Shown: one piece after another, positions 33,257 to 42,159 of the stretch | How the letters are laid out: every line of letters begins with the position of its first letter | How positions within the stretch are numbered: the first letter of the stretch is position 1 | Assembly: GCA_900469955.1 (NCBI GenBank) | Contig: UBYX01000040.1 | Span: forward strand, 1 to 49,027 | From: Hyphomicrobiales bacterium | Lineage (GTDB): Bacteria > Pseudomonadota > Alphaproteobacteria > Rhizobiales > Rhizobiaceae | DNA: 49,027 nucleotides | Direction of reading: 5' to 3' | Position numbers and translations under genes: made by a program | Notes under the pieces: model-generated | Database searches by the model: none | Seen by the model: the letters and a program-made list of their open reading frames with translations, nothing else | Told to the model about the DNA's origin: nothing

Positions 33257-35530
33257 ATGCCGATGAGAGACCTGTCGGCAGGACCGCGCGTTCTTTTGAA
33301 GCGGCTGCGCGAATTGATGGCGGAGCCGCTCGAGCCGCAGGAGCGCCTCGACCGGATCGTCCGGCAGATCGCCAGCAACATGGTGGCCGAAGTCTGTTCG
33401 GCCTACGTGCTGCGCTCCGACGGTGTGCTCGAGCTTTACGCCACCGAGGGCCTCAAGAAGGAAGCCGTCCACCTTTCGCAGTTGAAGATGGGGCAGGGCC
33501 TGGTCGGTACGATCGCCGCCTCCGCGCAGCCGCTCAATCTCTCCGATGCCCAGGCGCATCCGGCCTTCCGCTATCTGCCGGAAACCGGCGAAGAGATCTA
33601 CCACTCCTTCCTCGGCGTTCCGATCCTGCGTGCCGGCCGTACGCTTGGCGTTCTCGTCGTCCAGAACAAGGCGAGCCGAAACTACCGCGAGGACGAGGTC
33701 GAGGCGCTCGAAACCACGGCGATGGTGATCGCCGAGATGATCGCGACCGGCGAGCTGAAGAAGATCACCCGCCCGGGGCTGGAACTCGACCTCACCCGTG
33801 CCGTGACGATCCACGCCGACGGCTATAACGAGGGCATCGGGCTCGGCCATGTGGTGCTCCACGAACCGCGCATCGTCGTCACCAATCTTTTGAACGAGGA
33901 TGCCGGCCAGGAAATCCAGCGGCTTGCCGAGGCGCTCGGTTCGCTGCGGATTTCGATTGACGACATGCTGTCGCGCCGGGAGGTCGCCCAGGAGGGCGAG
34001 CACCGCGAGGTTCTGGAAACCTATCGCATGTTCGCGCACGACCAGGGCTGGGTGCGCCGCATGGAGGAGGCGATCCACAACGGACTGACGGCGGAAGCCG
34101 CCGTCGAGAAGGTGCAGAGCGACACCAAGGCGCGGATGATGCGCCTCACCGATCCCTATCTGCGCGAGCGGATGCACGATTTCGACGACCTGGCAAACCG
34201 GCTGCTGCGGCAGCTGACCGGCTTTTCGGGTCGGGCCTTCGACGAAGGTTTCCCGGTCGATGCGATCATTCTGGCGCGCGCCATGGGCGCGGCGGAGCTT
34301 CTCGACTATCCCCGCGAACGGCTGCGCGGTCTGGTGCTCGAAGACGGAGCCGTGACGAGCCACGTGGTCATCGTCGCGCGGGCCATGGGCATTCCGGTCG
34401 TGGGGCAGGGTGCCGGGGTGGTGGCACTCGCCGAAAACGGCGATCCGATCATCATCGACGGCGACGACGGTCAGATCCACCTGCGGCCGATGCTGGATCT
34501 GCAGAAGGCCTATGAAGAGAAGGTGCGGCTGAGGGCCCGCCGGCAGGAACAGTTCCGGGCCCTGCGTTCGGTCGAGCCGATCACCAAGGACGGCAAGCGC
34601 ATCAGCCTGCAGATGAATGCCGGCCTGATGGTGGATCTGCCGCAGCTCGCCGAGTCGGGCGCCGATGGGATCGGCCTTTTCCGTACCGAATTGCAGTTCA
34701 TGATCGCTTCCACCATGCCAAAGCTGGAGGAGCAGGAGAATTTCTACCGCAATGTCCTGAAACAGGCGGCGGGGCGGCCCGTTACCTTCCGGACGCTCGA
34801 CATCGGCGGCGACAAGGTCGTCTCCTATTTCCGCGCGCATGAAGAGGAAAACCCGGCTCTCGGTTGGCGGGCGATCCGCCTGTCGCTCGATCGCCCCGGG
34901 CTTTTGCGCACGCAGTTGCGAGCCCTGCTTAGAGCTTCGGCGGGTGCCGAGCTCAAGATGATGCTGCCGATGGTGACCGAGGTTTCGGAAATCCACGCGG
35001 TGCGCGACCTGATGCAGAAGGAAGTGCAGCATCTTTCGAAATTCGGCCACAGCCTGCCGCGCAAGCTGCAGTTCGGAGCCATGCTGGAAGTGCCGGCGCT
35101 CATGTGGCAGCTCGACGAGCTGATGGCGGAGGTGGATTTCGTCTCTGTCGGATCGAACGACCTCTTCCAGTTCACCATGGCGGCCGACCGCGGCAATGCG
35201 CGCGTCTCCGACCGGTTCGACAATCTTGGAAAGCCTTTCCTGCGCATTCTCAGAGACATCGCGCGGGCCGGCGAACGCAACAAGACGACGGTGACATTGT
35301 GCGGCGAAATGGCGAGCAAGCCGCTTTCGGCCATGGCGCTGATCGGCGTCGGTTTCCGCTCGGTTTCGATGGCCGCAACCTCGATCGGTCCGGTCAAGGC
35401 GATGCTGCTCGGACTCGATGCCGATAAGCTGGCCGACGAACTGAACGCCGCGCTCGACGATACGCGGTCTTCGGAAAAGATCCGCGACCTCCTTGTCCGG
35501 CACGCCGAGAAGAACGACATCCCCATCTAG
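33257..35530 (+). CDS. ptsP: Phosphoenolpyruvate-protein phosphotransferase of the nitrogen PTS (EI-Ntr)
   Basis: First enzyme of the PTS-Ntr phosphorelay (PtsP to NPr to EIIA-Ntr), which reports PEP and nitrogen status and regulates metabolism rather than moving sugars. The 757-aa protein has an N-terminal GAF domain (about 20-165, NifA-like: GLVGTIAASAQPLNLSDAQAHPAF), an EI N-domain, the phospho-His loop EDGAVTSHVVIVARAMGIPVVG with active His369, and a C-terminal PEP-binding TIM barrel (GIGLFRTELQFM, RTLDIGGDK, EVPALMWQLDELMAEVDFVSVGSNDLFQF, TLCGEMASKP). TTG at 33254 and ATG at 33263 are alternative starts. It follows lysC by 73 bp. Confidence 0.95.
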   Translation: MPMRDLSAGPRVLLKRLRELMAEPLEPQERLDRIVRQIASNMVAEVCSAYVLRSDGVLELYATEGLKKEAVHLSQLKMGQGLVGTIAASAQPLNLSDAQAHPAFRYLPETGEEIYHSFLGVPILRAGRTLGVLVVQNKASRNYREDEVEALETTAMVIAEMIATGELKKITRPGLELDLTRAVTIHADGYNEGIGLGHVVLHEPRIVVTNLLNEDAGQEIQRLAEALGSLRISIDDMLSRREVAQEGEHREVLETYRMFAHDQGWVRRMEEAIHNGLTAEAAVEKVQSDTKARMMRLTDPYLRERMHDFDDLANRLLRQLTGFSGRAFDEGFPVDAIILARAMGAAELLDYPRERLRGLVLEDGAVTSHVVIVARAMGIPVVGQGAGVVALAENGDPIIIDGDDGQIHLRPMLDLQKAYEEKVRLRARRQEQFRALRSVEPITKDGKRISLQMNAGLMVDLPQLAESGADGIGLFRTELQFMIASTMPKLEEQENFYRNVLKQAAGRPVTFRTLDIGGDKVVSYFRAHEEENPALGWRAIRLSLDRPGLLRTQLRALLRASAGAELKMMLPMVTEVSEIHAVRDLMQKEVQHLSKFGHSLPRKLQFGAMLEVPALMWQLDELMAEVDFVSVGSNDLFQFTMAADRGNARVSDRFDNLGKPFLRILRDIARAGERNKTTVTLCGEMASKPLSAMALIGVGFRSVSMAATSIGPVKAMLLGLDADKLADELNAALDDTRSSEKIRDLLVRHAEKNDIPI

Positions 35531-35562
35531 CGGACAACATAAAAGATACGGAGTAGATCAGG

Positions 35563-36645
35563 TTGGCGAAGCTTCCTGTGGAAAAAATGCGCGAGCTGGA
35601 GCGCCGTTTCGGCGAGATCGAAGCGCGCATGTCGGAAGGCCCGGCTGCCGATGTCTATGTGAAGCTGGCGTCGGAATATTCCGAACTGCAGCCGGTGGTG
35701 AAGACGATCCGCGAATATGAGAAGACGGTCGCGGAAGTGGCCGATCTGCGTGCCATGCTCACGGATAAGACGACCGACCGGGAAATGCGCGAACTCGCGG
35801 AAATGGAATTGCCCGAGGCGGAGACTCGGATCGAAGCACTCGAAAAGGACATGCAGATCCTGCTCCTGCCGAAGGATGCGGCGGACGAGAAGAGCGCCAT
35901 CCTGGAAATCCGGGCCGGCACCGGCGGCAACGAAGCGGCCCTTTTTGCCGGCGATCTGTTTCGCATGTACGAGCGTTACGCCGGCGCGCATGGCTGGAAG
36001 GTGGAAGTGCTTTCCGCCAGTGAAGGCGAGGCGGGCGGTTATCGGGAAATCATCGCGACGGTGACCGGACGCGGGGTTTTCTCCAAGCTGAAGTTCGAAT
36101 CCGGTGTTCATCGCGTCCAGCGCGTGCCGGACACGGAAACGCAGGGTCGCATCCACACCTCGGCGGCGACCGTCGCGGTGCTGCCGGAGGCGGAAGAGAT
36201 CGACATCGAGGTCCGCGCGGAAGATATCCGCATCGACACCATGCGATCGTCCGGCGCGGGCGGCCAGCACGTCAATACGACCGATTCCGCCGTGCGCATT
36301 ACCCACCTGCCGACCGGCATCGTCGTCACCAGTTCGGAAAAGTCGCAGCACCAGAACCGCGCAAAGGCAATGCAGGTACTGCGGTCGCGGCTTTTCGACA
36401 TGGAGCGGCAAAGGGCCGACAGCGAGCGCTCGGCCGACCGCAAGAGCCAGGTCGGCTCCGGCGACCGCTCCGAGCGGATCCGCACCTATAACTTTCCCCA
36501 GGGGCGCGTCACCGACCATCGCATCAACCTGACGCTCTACAAGCTCGACCGCATGATGGAGGGCGAAATCGACGAGGTGGTCGATGCGCTGATTGCCGAC
36601 TATCAGGCAGGCCAGCTCGCCCAGCTCGGCGAGCAACAGGGATGA
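35563..36645 (+). CDS. prfA: Peptide chain release factor 1
   Basis: RF1 ends translation at UAA and UAG. The 360-aa protein has the tripeptidyl-tRNA hydrolysis motif G233-G234-Q235 (SSGAGGQHVNTTDSAVRITH), at the same position as in E. coli RF1, and domain 3 segments EKSQHQNRAKAMQVLRSRL and the RTYNFPQGRVTDHRINLTLYKL tail. The start is TTG at 35563 (MAKLPVEKMRELERRF), with the next ATG eight codons later; the TTG form matches the rhizobial N-terminus. Its stop overlaps the prmC ATG (ATGA), coupling RF1 to the enzyme that methylates its Gln235. Confidence 0.97.
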   Translation: MAKLPVEKMRELERRFGEIEARMSEGPAADVYVKLASEYSELQPVVKTIREYEKTVAEVADLRAMLTDKTTDREMRELAEMELPEAETRIEALEKDMQILLLPKDAADEKSAILEIRAGTGGNEAALFAGDLFRMYERYAGAHGWKVEVLSASEGEAGGYREIIATVTGRGVFSKLKFESGVHRVQRVPDTETQGRIHTSAATVAVLPEAEEIDIEVRAEDIRIDTMRSSGAGGQHVNTTDSAVRITHLPTGIVVTSSEKSQHQNRAKAMQVLRSRLFDMERQRADSERSADRKSQVGSGDRSERIRTYNFPQGRVTDHRINLTLYKLDRMMEGEIDEVVDALIADYQAGQLAQLGEQQG

Positions 36646-37505
36646 CGACGCTCGCTGCAGCCGTCGCGGAGGCGAAGAACCGGTTTTCCGGCGCCGGCCT
36701 GGCGGACGCGGCAATCGAATCGAGGTTGTTGGTCGGAGGATTGCTAGGACTTACCAGCACCGAGGTTTTTACCGGCGGAGAACGGGTTCTGACGGATGAG
36801 GAACTGGCGCGGATCGAAAAAGCTGTCGAGCGGCGGTTGAAACGTGAACCGGTGCACCGCATATTAGGGTCACGTGAATTTCACGGGATGGATCTCAAGA
36901 TCTCCAAGGAGACGCTGGAGCCTCGCCCGGACACGGAAATCCTGGTGGATTGCCTGCTTCCTCATGTGAGGCAGATTGTCGCAGCGAAAGGCGCGGCACG
37001 TATTCTCGACCTCGGCACCGGCACAGGCGCGATCGCCCTGGCATTGCTGAAGGAGGTGCGGGAGGCCCATGGAACGGGCAGCGACGTCTCCGAGGATGCA
37101 TTGAAAACGGCAACGGAGAATGCAGCGCGTTTGGGGCTGGCGGAAAGGTTTGCCACGGTTCGCAGCCACTGGTTCGACAAAATTACTGCGAGTTTCGACA
37201 TAATCGTGTCAAATCCACCCTATATACGCAGTGACGTTATCCCCGGACTGGAACCGGAAGTTCGGGATTTCGATCCCCCAGCGGCATTGGACGGAGGGCC
37301 TGACGGCCTGGAAGCTTATCGAGCGATTGCTGCGGGTGCAGGAGATTTTCTGGAAAAGGATGGCGTGATCGGCGTCGAGATCGGGTTCGATCAGAGGCAA
37401 GCGGTAACCGGGATTTTCCGCTCCGCCGGCTTCACCCTGGCGCAAGCCATGCGTGATTACGGTGACAACGATCGTGTTCTCGTGTTTACCCGGAACGACC
37501 TTTGA
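36642..37505 (+). CDS. prmC: Release factor glutamine methyltransferase (PrmC/HemK)
   Basis: SAM-dependent methyltransferase that methylates the glutamine of the GGQ motif in release factors, raising termination efficiency. The 287-aa protein has the N-terminal helical RF-binding domain (1-85, with EPVHRILGSREFHGMDLKI), SAM motif ILDLGTGTGAIALALL, and the catalytic NPPY at 191-194 (IIVSNPPYIRSD), followed by EPEVRDFDPPAALDGGPDGL. It overlaps prfA by four bases, the usual pairing in bacteria. Confidence 0.96.
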   Translation: MTTLAAAVAEAKNRFSGAGLADAAIESRLLVGGLLGLTSTEVFTGGERVLTDEELARIEKAVERRLKREPVHRILGSREFHGMDLKISKETLEPRPDTEILVDCLLPHVRQIVAAKGAARILDLGTGTGAIALALLKEVREAHGTGSDVSEDALKTATENAARLGLAERFATVRSHWFDKITASFDIIVSNPPYIRSDVIPGLEPEVRDFDPPAALDGGPDGLEAYRAIAAGAGDFLEKDGVIGVEIGFDQRQAVTGIFRSAGFTLAQAMRDYGDNDRVLVFTRNDL

Positions 37506-37808
37506 TTTTGAACGCAAAAGAAAAGGCTTGGATTCACGCAGGAAGCGGGATAGCTTGCAAGGAACGCACTGGGGCGGCTGGGAATGAACAGCGATTCGTT
37601 CGGGTTTAAGGTCAACCCTTGATCCTGCTCTTTTCGGAGAGTTGCGAAGGTTGAGCAATTCCCGGTGCGTGATTCAGTTAATTTAAATGAGACAAGCGGC
37701 GGGACGCTTTGTTCGTCCTGTGCGCGGCACGCGAAGTCTTGCTCCGGCCTTTGACCGGCGGACCGCGTGGCCCCTTATCAGCGAAGACAGAGAGTTGGTG
37801 AACGATAG
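37506..37808. other. Intergenic region between prmC and the DUF4167 gene
   Basis: About 300 bp with no convincing gene. It holds an AT-rich patch (CAGTTAATTTAAATGAG, 37675-37691) that may contain promoter elements for the DUF4167 gene, but no clear -35/-10 pair can be fixed. No terminator hairpin with T-run is seen after prmC. Confidence 0.5.
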
Positions 37809-38618
37809 ATGAGGCCAGGACAGCAAAACAAACGCGGTCGAGGGCGCGGCAGCAACAATAACAACGGCGGCGGCGGCGGTAACAACTTCAACCGGAAGGG
37901 CGGCAATCCCCTCAGCCGGACGTATGACAGCTCCGGCCCAGACGTGAAGATCCGCGGCACAGCTCAACATATCGCCGAAAAATACTCAGCTCTTGCCCGG
38001 GATGCACAGAGTTCCGGCGACCGCGTGATGGCCGAAAACTATCTCCAGCACGCAGAGCACTATAACCGCATCATCGCAGCCGCTCAGGCGCAGATGCAGG
38101 ATCGCTTCCAGCGCGACGACCGCAGCGACTTCCAGGACCGCGACGGCAATGCCTCCGACCAGGACGATTTCGAAGGCATGGACGCAGAAGAAGCCGGTTT
38201 CGGCCAGCAGCCTGCGGTGGCCAGCGAGGCGGCGGCACCGCAGCAACAGCAGCCGCGCCGCGAACCCCGCGAGCAGAACGCCCAGGGCCAGAATTCCCAG
38301 GGCGGCGAGCAGCAGCCGCGTGAAAACCGCCGCGACCGCGAGCAACGCCGCGACCGTCGCCAGGAGCGTCCTGCTCCCCAGGCAGCCGAGGCCGCTCCCG
38401 TCGTCGTCGACGGATCCGGTCCGCAGCCGGTGATCGAAGGTACCCCGGCGGAAGTGGCAGTCGAGGAAGAGGCCCAGGCCGAGGGCGCTCCGCGCGAGCG
38501 CCGCCGCCGCACCGCCAGCAACCGTCCGCGCCGTCCGCGCCGCGGTGAAGGTGCTGAGGAAGGCGAGGCTTCGAGCGACGACGTGCCGCCGGTGCTGGTG
38601 GAAGCAGCCGGCGAATAA
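37809..38618 (+). CDS. DUF4167 domain protein (Arg/Gly/Asn-rich, probably RNA-binding)
   Basis: A 269-aa protein typical of Rhizobiales. The DUF4167 domain occupies about 1-85: an Arg/Gly/Asn-rich start (MRPGQQNKRGRGRGSNNNNG, then GGGGG and NRKGGNPLSRTYDSSGPDVKIRG) and a conserved helix region IAEKYSALARDAQSSGDRVMAENYLQHAEHYNRIIAAAQ. The remainder is low complexity, Gln/Glu/Arg/Pro rich, with RRDREQRRDRRQE blocks and an acidic end. The GRGRG start resembles RNA-binding RGG tails; function is not established. A strong terminator follows. Confidence 0.9.
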   Translation: MRPGQQNKRGRGRGSNNNNGGGGGNNFNRKGGNPLSRTYDSSGPDVKIRGTAQHIAEKYSALARDAQSSGDRVMAENYLQHAEHYNRIIAAAQAQMQDRFQRDDRSDFQDRDGNASDQDDFEGMDAEEAGFGQQPAVASEAAAPQQQQPRREPREQNAQGQNSQGGEQQPRENRRDREQRRDRRQERPAPQAAEAAPVVVDGSGPQPVIEGTPAEVAVEEEAQAEGAPRERRRRTASNRPRRPRRGEGAEEGEASSDDVPPVLVEAAGE

Positions 38619-38646
38619 GTCGCCTCTCAACAGGCGGAATATCAGG

Positions 38647-38675
38647 AACTCCGGTCCGATGGGCCGGAGTTTTTT
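38647..38675 (+). terminator. Rho-independent terminator after the DUF4167 gene
   Basis: An 11-bp stem AACTCCGGTCC / GGGCCGGAGTT (one G:U pair in RNA), loop GAT, followed by six T residues. Close to textbook form. Confidence 0.9.
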
Positions 38676-38797
38676 CGTTTTCGGAGTCTGTCGTCCGATG
38701 GGGCGGCGCCGAGCCCTTCGCTTCTTCGGAGAGAGCGAAACGCCGCCGATCGTAGATTTCCGGCCCGCGGCAGCGCTCTCGTGCCCGCATAAGGAGG

Positions 38798-39796
38798 TCA
38801 GGTTTGCGCCATCGCGCGCCAGCTCCCCGGCGGTGTGCCGAAGGCTCGCGAAAAGGCGCGATTGAAAGCCGCCTCCGTCGCATATCCGGTTTCATAGGCG
38901 ATGGTGGCGATCGCCCGCCCACTTGATGCCAGTGCCACGCTCGCCAGATAGAGGCGCCAGTCGCGCACATATCTGATGGGCGAGGTGCCGAGCACCGTCT
39001 GGAAACGTTCCGCCAGCACGCTGCGCGACATGCCGGAGGCGGCCGACAGTTCATCCAGCGACCAGTCGCGCATCGGTTCGTCGTGAATGAGCGACAGGCA
39101 GCGGGATAGCGCCGCGTCGGCAAGCGCCGCCAGCCAGCCGGTGGTTTGCGGCTCCGCCATCATGATCTGGTGGCGCAGGATTTCGATGAAGATGATCTCG
39201 GTGAGCCTTGGCAGCATCGAAATCCCACCCGCGCGGGGAGTGTCGACCTCATCCACCATCTGCCGGATCGTGGCGCGCAGCCAGTCGCCGTCGTTTGCGC
39301 CGCGCGTCTTCACGTGGATCAGCCTGGGCAGCGCCCGCTTGAGCGGCGCAAAACACAGCGCGTCGCACTGGAGATAACCGCAGAGCAGCCTGACGCCCTG
39401 GTCGTCGTCGCCATGCCGAAGAACCGGAATTTGCCGCCACGGCTTCGGCGGCAGTTCGCGGGTCGGGTTGATGAGCCTGCCGTCGATCCCGGCGCCCAGC
39501 TGATGGCCGGTGCCGAAGGGGAAAACCAGCACGTCGCCCGGCTCCAGCACGGCCTCCTCTCCCTCCATCTTCAACCAGCAATGACCGGCGGCGACGATGT
39601 GAAACGGCACCGTGCCGCCGGATTTTCCCGACAGGCCCGCCATCGAGGGTGTCGCATCCGTCTGCCAGTTTCCGGAGGGCATGAAGCAGAACTGCAGCGA
39701 TCCCGAAAGGCGGATCGTCGACAGCAGTGCCGACAGCACGTCGTCCCGCGCCACGCCGCGCGCCTGATCAGGATTTTCGGACAAGGCTTCACGCAT
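38798..39796 (-). CDS. AraC-family transcriptional regulator with N-terminal cupin
   Basis: A 332-aa regulator. The N-terminal cupin_6-type ligand domain (about 10-190) shows FHIVAAGHCWLKMEGEEAVLEPGDVLVFPFGTGHQL and LLCGYLQCD; the C-terminal AraC DNA-binding domain has two HTHs (about 240-328): WSLDELSAASGMSRSVLAERFQTVLGTSPIRYVRDWRL and IATIAYETGYATEAAFNRAFSRAFGTPPGSWR. It is divergent from a DsrE-like gene 69 bp away, which is its likely target. TTG at 39805 is an alternative start. Cupin-type AraC regulators often respond to small organic or reactive compounds; ligand unknown. Confidence 0.9.
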   Translation of the reverse strand: MREALSENPDQARGVARDDVLSALLSTIRLSGSLQFCFMPSGNWQTDATPSMAGLSGKSGGTVPFHIVAAGHCWLKMEGEEAVLEPGDVLVFPFGTGHQLGAGIDGRLINPTRELPPKPWRQIPVLRHGDDDQGVRLLCGYLQCDALCFAPLKRALPRLIHVKTRGANDGDWLRATIRQMVDEVDTPRAGGISMLPRLTEIIFIEILRHQIMMAEPQTTGWLAALADAALSRCLSLIHDEPMRDWSLDELSAASGMSRSVLAERFQTVLGTSPIRYVRDWRLYLASVALASSGRAIATIAYETGYATEAAFNRAFSRAFGTPPGSWRAMAQT

Positions 39797-39865
39797 TTCG
39801 GCCAAAGACGGGCGGCGCCCGCCTTCCTACAGTGAACACGTTCAACTCAACTGTCGGAGGATACT

Positions 39866-40234
39866 ATGCAAACAGCAACTGACAAACTGGTGGTGCTCGT
39901 TACCAGGGGCATCGATTCCGAACTCTCGTCCGTCGCCTTCACGATTGCCAATGGCGGCATAACAGCCGGGCTCAAGGTCTCGGTATTTCTCACCAGCGCG
40001 GCGATCGATCTGGTTCGAAAGGGTGGGCAGAAGATGACCCATGTCCCCCCGCTCGACCCACTGGCGCAATCGATCGCCGATTTCCAGAGCCGCGGTGGCA
40101 CCATCTGGGCCTGCCCGCCCTGCGTAAAGTCGCGGGGTTACGATCAGGACGACCTTCTCGAAGGCGTCGTGGTCGTCGGGGCGAGCGCGATGCATGCCGA
40201 GATCAAGGAGGGAGCGGCAACGCTTTCGTTCTAG
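39866..40234 (+). CDS. DsrE/DsrF-like family protein with CPPC motif
   Basis: A 122-aa protein of the DsrE/YchN-like fold: VVLVTRGIDSELSSVAFTIANGGITAGLKVSVFLTS, and KGGQKMTHVPPLDPLAQSIADFQSRGGTIWACPPCVKSRGYDQDDLLEGVVVVGASAMH. The Cys pair C83-P-P-C86 sits where sulfur-relay DsrE proteins keep their reactive Cys, so it may carry persulfide or act in thiol redox chemistry. A cytoplasmic protein without signal peptide. An AraC regulator is divergent. The AGGATACT before the ATG is a reasonable ribosome site. Confidence 0.85.
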   Translation: MQTATDKLVVLVTRGIDSELSSVAFTIANGGITAGLKVSVFLTSAAIDLVRKGGQKMTHVPPLDPLAQSIADFQSRGGTIWACPPCVKSRGYDQDDLLEGVVVVGASAMHAEIKEGAATLSF

Positions 40235-40436
40235 CGGCAGGAGGGGCCGGGCGTGTTCGGCACATCTGAAGCCCGGCTTCTCGTCGCTTCCGGCCCCGAA
40301 GCTGATATACCCGATCAATGCGTCCAATGTCGGCCACAGAGGGATCTTTGCCTTCGCCCGGAAGCCGGCATTTGCGGCGATCACTTGGAGTTCATAGTCG
40401 CGCCACAATCGGCCATTTCCGCAAGTTCTGTATGCG

Positions 40437-41063
40437 TCACGCGCGACTTGCCCGAACGCTCAGCCACCGATCTTGGGGCTTTCCAACGCACCGACGTATC
40501 TCGCTGACGATCCAACCGGCGTCTGTGAGTGCGGTCCGCAGGGCCGACTCGCGCCAGTACGTCTCGACGTAGCGCCGAGGCGTTGCAGCACTGCCGTGTG
40601 CGGACACATCCTCACCGTCGCCCTCCCTAACCGAGGCGTGCAGTCGGCCACCGGTCCGGGTCGCCTCGGCAAGCCGTCCAAGCACCGTGCCGAAATCCTC
40701 GCGCGCGACATGAATCAGGCAGGCACAGGCCCAGATGCCGTCGTACGGCGTGCCGGGGCGTTGCGGGTCGGCCAGGTCTTCGGTCAGCGGGTCCAACAGG
40801 TCGGCCTCGAAGCCGTTTTCGCGAAGCAGTTCGACGAAACCCTTTGAAATGTCGGTGCGCCGGACGCTAATTCCCCGCTTCTCAAGCTCAAGCGCGTCTC
40901 GCCCGCCACCGCTTCCGATCTCCAGCACTCTGCCCGCGCCGCCCAGCTCGGACACGAACGCATCGATCTCTGTCGCGACCCATCCGGGCATCGCCGCGGC
41001 CTCGGCAGCGTACTCCGCCGCGACCACATCATAGGACCGCACGGTATCCAGGTCGGTGCTCAT
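40437..41063 (-). CDS. Class I SAM-dependent methyltransferase
   Basis: A 208-aa methyltransferase. Motif I VLEIGSGGGRDALELEKRG (about 46-64), SVRRTDISKGFVELL (acidic residue binding the SAM ribose), DGIWACACLIHVAREDF (motif IV region) and GGRLHASVREGDGE. It belongs to the UbiE/Tellurite-type group acting on small molecules; the substrate cannot be read from sequence. A GGAGGAGCG site precedes the start. Isolated gene with about 200-250 bp of non-coding DNA on each side, where no features are seen. Confidence 0.87.
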   Translation of the reverse strand: MSTDLDTVRSYDVVAAEYAAEAAAMPGWVATEIDAFVSELGGAGRVLEIGSGGGRDALELEKRGISVRRTDISKGFVELLRENGFEADLLDPLTEDLADPQRPGTPYDGIWACACLIHVAREDFGTVLGRLAEATRTGGRLHASVREGDGEDVSAHGSAATPRRYVETYWRESALRTALTDAGWIVSEIRRCVGKPQDRWLSVRASRA

Positions 41064-41311
41064 CCTAGCGCTCCTCCTTCAAGACAAGAGGCCTGATGAG
41101 CGAGAGGCCCACCAGCCCGTTGCGCCCTTCACACTTCGGCAGTTGGTGACATCGCGGGCGATTTTGCTTCCCAGTTTTATCAGAAATGCGGTCAGAGACA
41201 CCACCGACTGATCGCTAATGCCGCCGGGCGGCAACGCTCCCTCATTTCCGCCACTCAGACCGCCATTGCAGCTTCCCGAAGGCTAACGGTCTTTTCGCGG
41301 CCTCGTCCTAG

Positions 41312-41986
41312 CTATCCCGCCGCGTGGTCGCTGCCACCGTGCGCGGCGATGAACATGGCGACGGCCGACCGGCAATAGGACTCGATTTCGTTCTCGTCCT
41401 CTGCTCTCGCCTGATCGAAGCGTGCGATAATCAGGAGATCGGATCCTTTGATAAGCGCGGCAAACAAGCGGGCGGACCGGAGAGGATCGGGCACGTTCAG
41501 AACCGCCTTCGCGTGCAACTGACGCAACAGCGCCTCGATCTGGGCGATGATGTGGGCGGGTCCGGCTTCGTAATGGACCTTGCTCAACGACTTTTGAAGC
41601 GGCGTGTCGGCCATGACCATGGCTTCGACATTGCGGACCTCCGGGCGCAACAGCGTGCGAAGCAGCGATGACCCCACAGCCGTGAGCTGATCTTCGGCCG
41701 AACCGTCGACCCCTTCAAAGAGCGCCTGTGGTACAAACTGCTGGCAGCGGGCCGTAAAGGACGCGCCGAACAGCGCCTCCTTGTTCTCGAAGTGCCTGTA
41801 GATGCTGAGCTTGGATACCTTCGCTCGCTGGGCGACCATGTCCAATGTCGTCGCTTGAAAACCGAGTTCCGCAAAGAGTTCGCCCGCGGCGTCGATTATC
41901 GTTTGGCCAAGCGCCTCGTTTACGGGACGGCCGCGCCGGCCCCGATTATTTTCGGTCACGATAATTCCAGTACTTGACAGTATCAT
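41312..41986 (-). CDS. TetR-family transcriptional regulator
   Basis: A 224-aa TetR-type repressor. The HTH lies at about 22-68: GQTIIDAAGELFAELGFQATTLDMVAQRAKVSKLSIYRHFENKEALF. The C-terminal ligand domain (75-224) includes the AefR/TetR_C-type LLRTLLRPEVRNVEAMVMAD. GTG at 41959 (MTENNRGRRGRP) is an alternative start. Two similar palindromes (TACT-N4-AGT) lie in and just upstream of its start, overlapping a promoter for the divergent flavoprotein gene, so it probably represses both. Confidence 0.88.
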   Translation of the reverse strand: MILSSTGIIVTENNRGRRGRPVNEALGQTIIDAAGELFAELGFQATTLDMVAQRAKVSKLSIYRHFENKEALFGASFTARCQQFVPQALFEGVDGSAEDQLTAVGSSLLRTLLRPEVRNVEAMVMADTPLQKSLSKVHYEAGPAHIIAQIEALLRQLHAKAVLNVPDPLRSARLFAALIKGSDLLIIARFDQARAEDENEIESYCRSAVAMFIAAHGGSDHAAG

Positions 41987-42014
41987 TATTCTTGAATTAC
42001 GATACTACTTAGTG
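41971..42014. promoter_or_regulatory. Twin TetR-type operators overlapping a divergent promoter
   Basis: TACT-TGAC-AGTA (41971-41982, perfect palindrome) and TACT-ACTT-AGTG (42003-42014) start 32 bp apart, about three helical turns. Between and within them, on the plus strand, TTGACA (41974-41979) and TACGAT (41998-42003) are spaced 18 bp, a probable promoter for the flavoprotein gene. Bound repressor would cover both promoter boxes. Confidence 0.6.
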
Positions 42015-42159
42015 TCCGAAATTCCAAGAGTGGATTTTATCGTGTTTTCCAAATCAGGTTTCCCTTGGCCGCCCAGCGATATCGAATGCGTATCGCCGGA
42101 CGATATTGCGCGCCAGGCTCAGCCCAACTCCCACCATCCACAGCACGGAGCCCATCACC

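Noticed and set aside
33143..35503. 786-codon open frame antisense to ptsP
   Set aside because: The ptsP product is unmistakable; the antisense frame is His/Arg-rich shadow.
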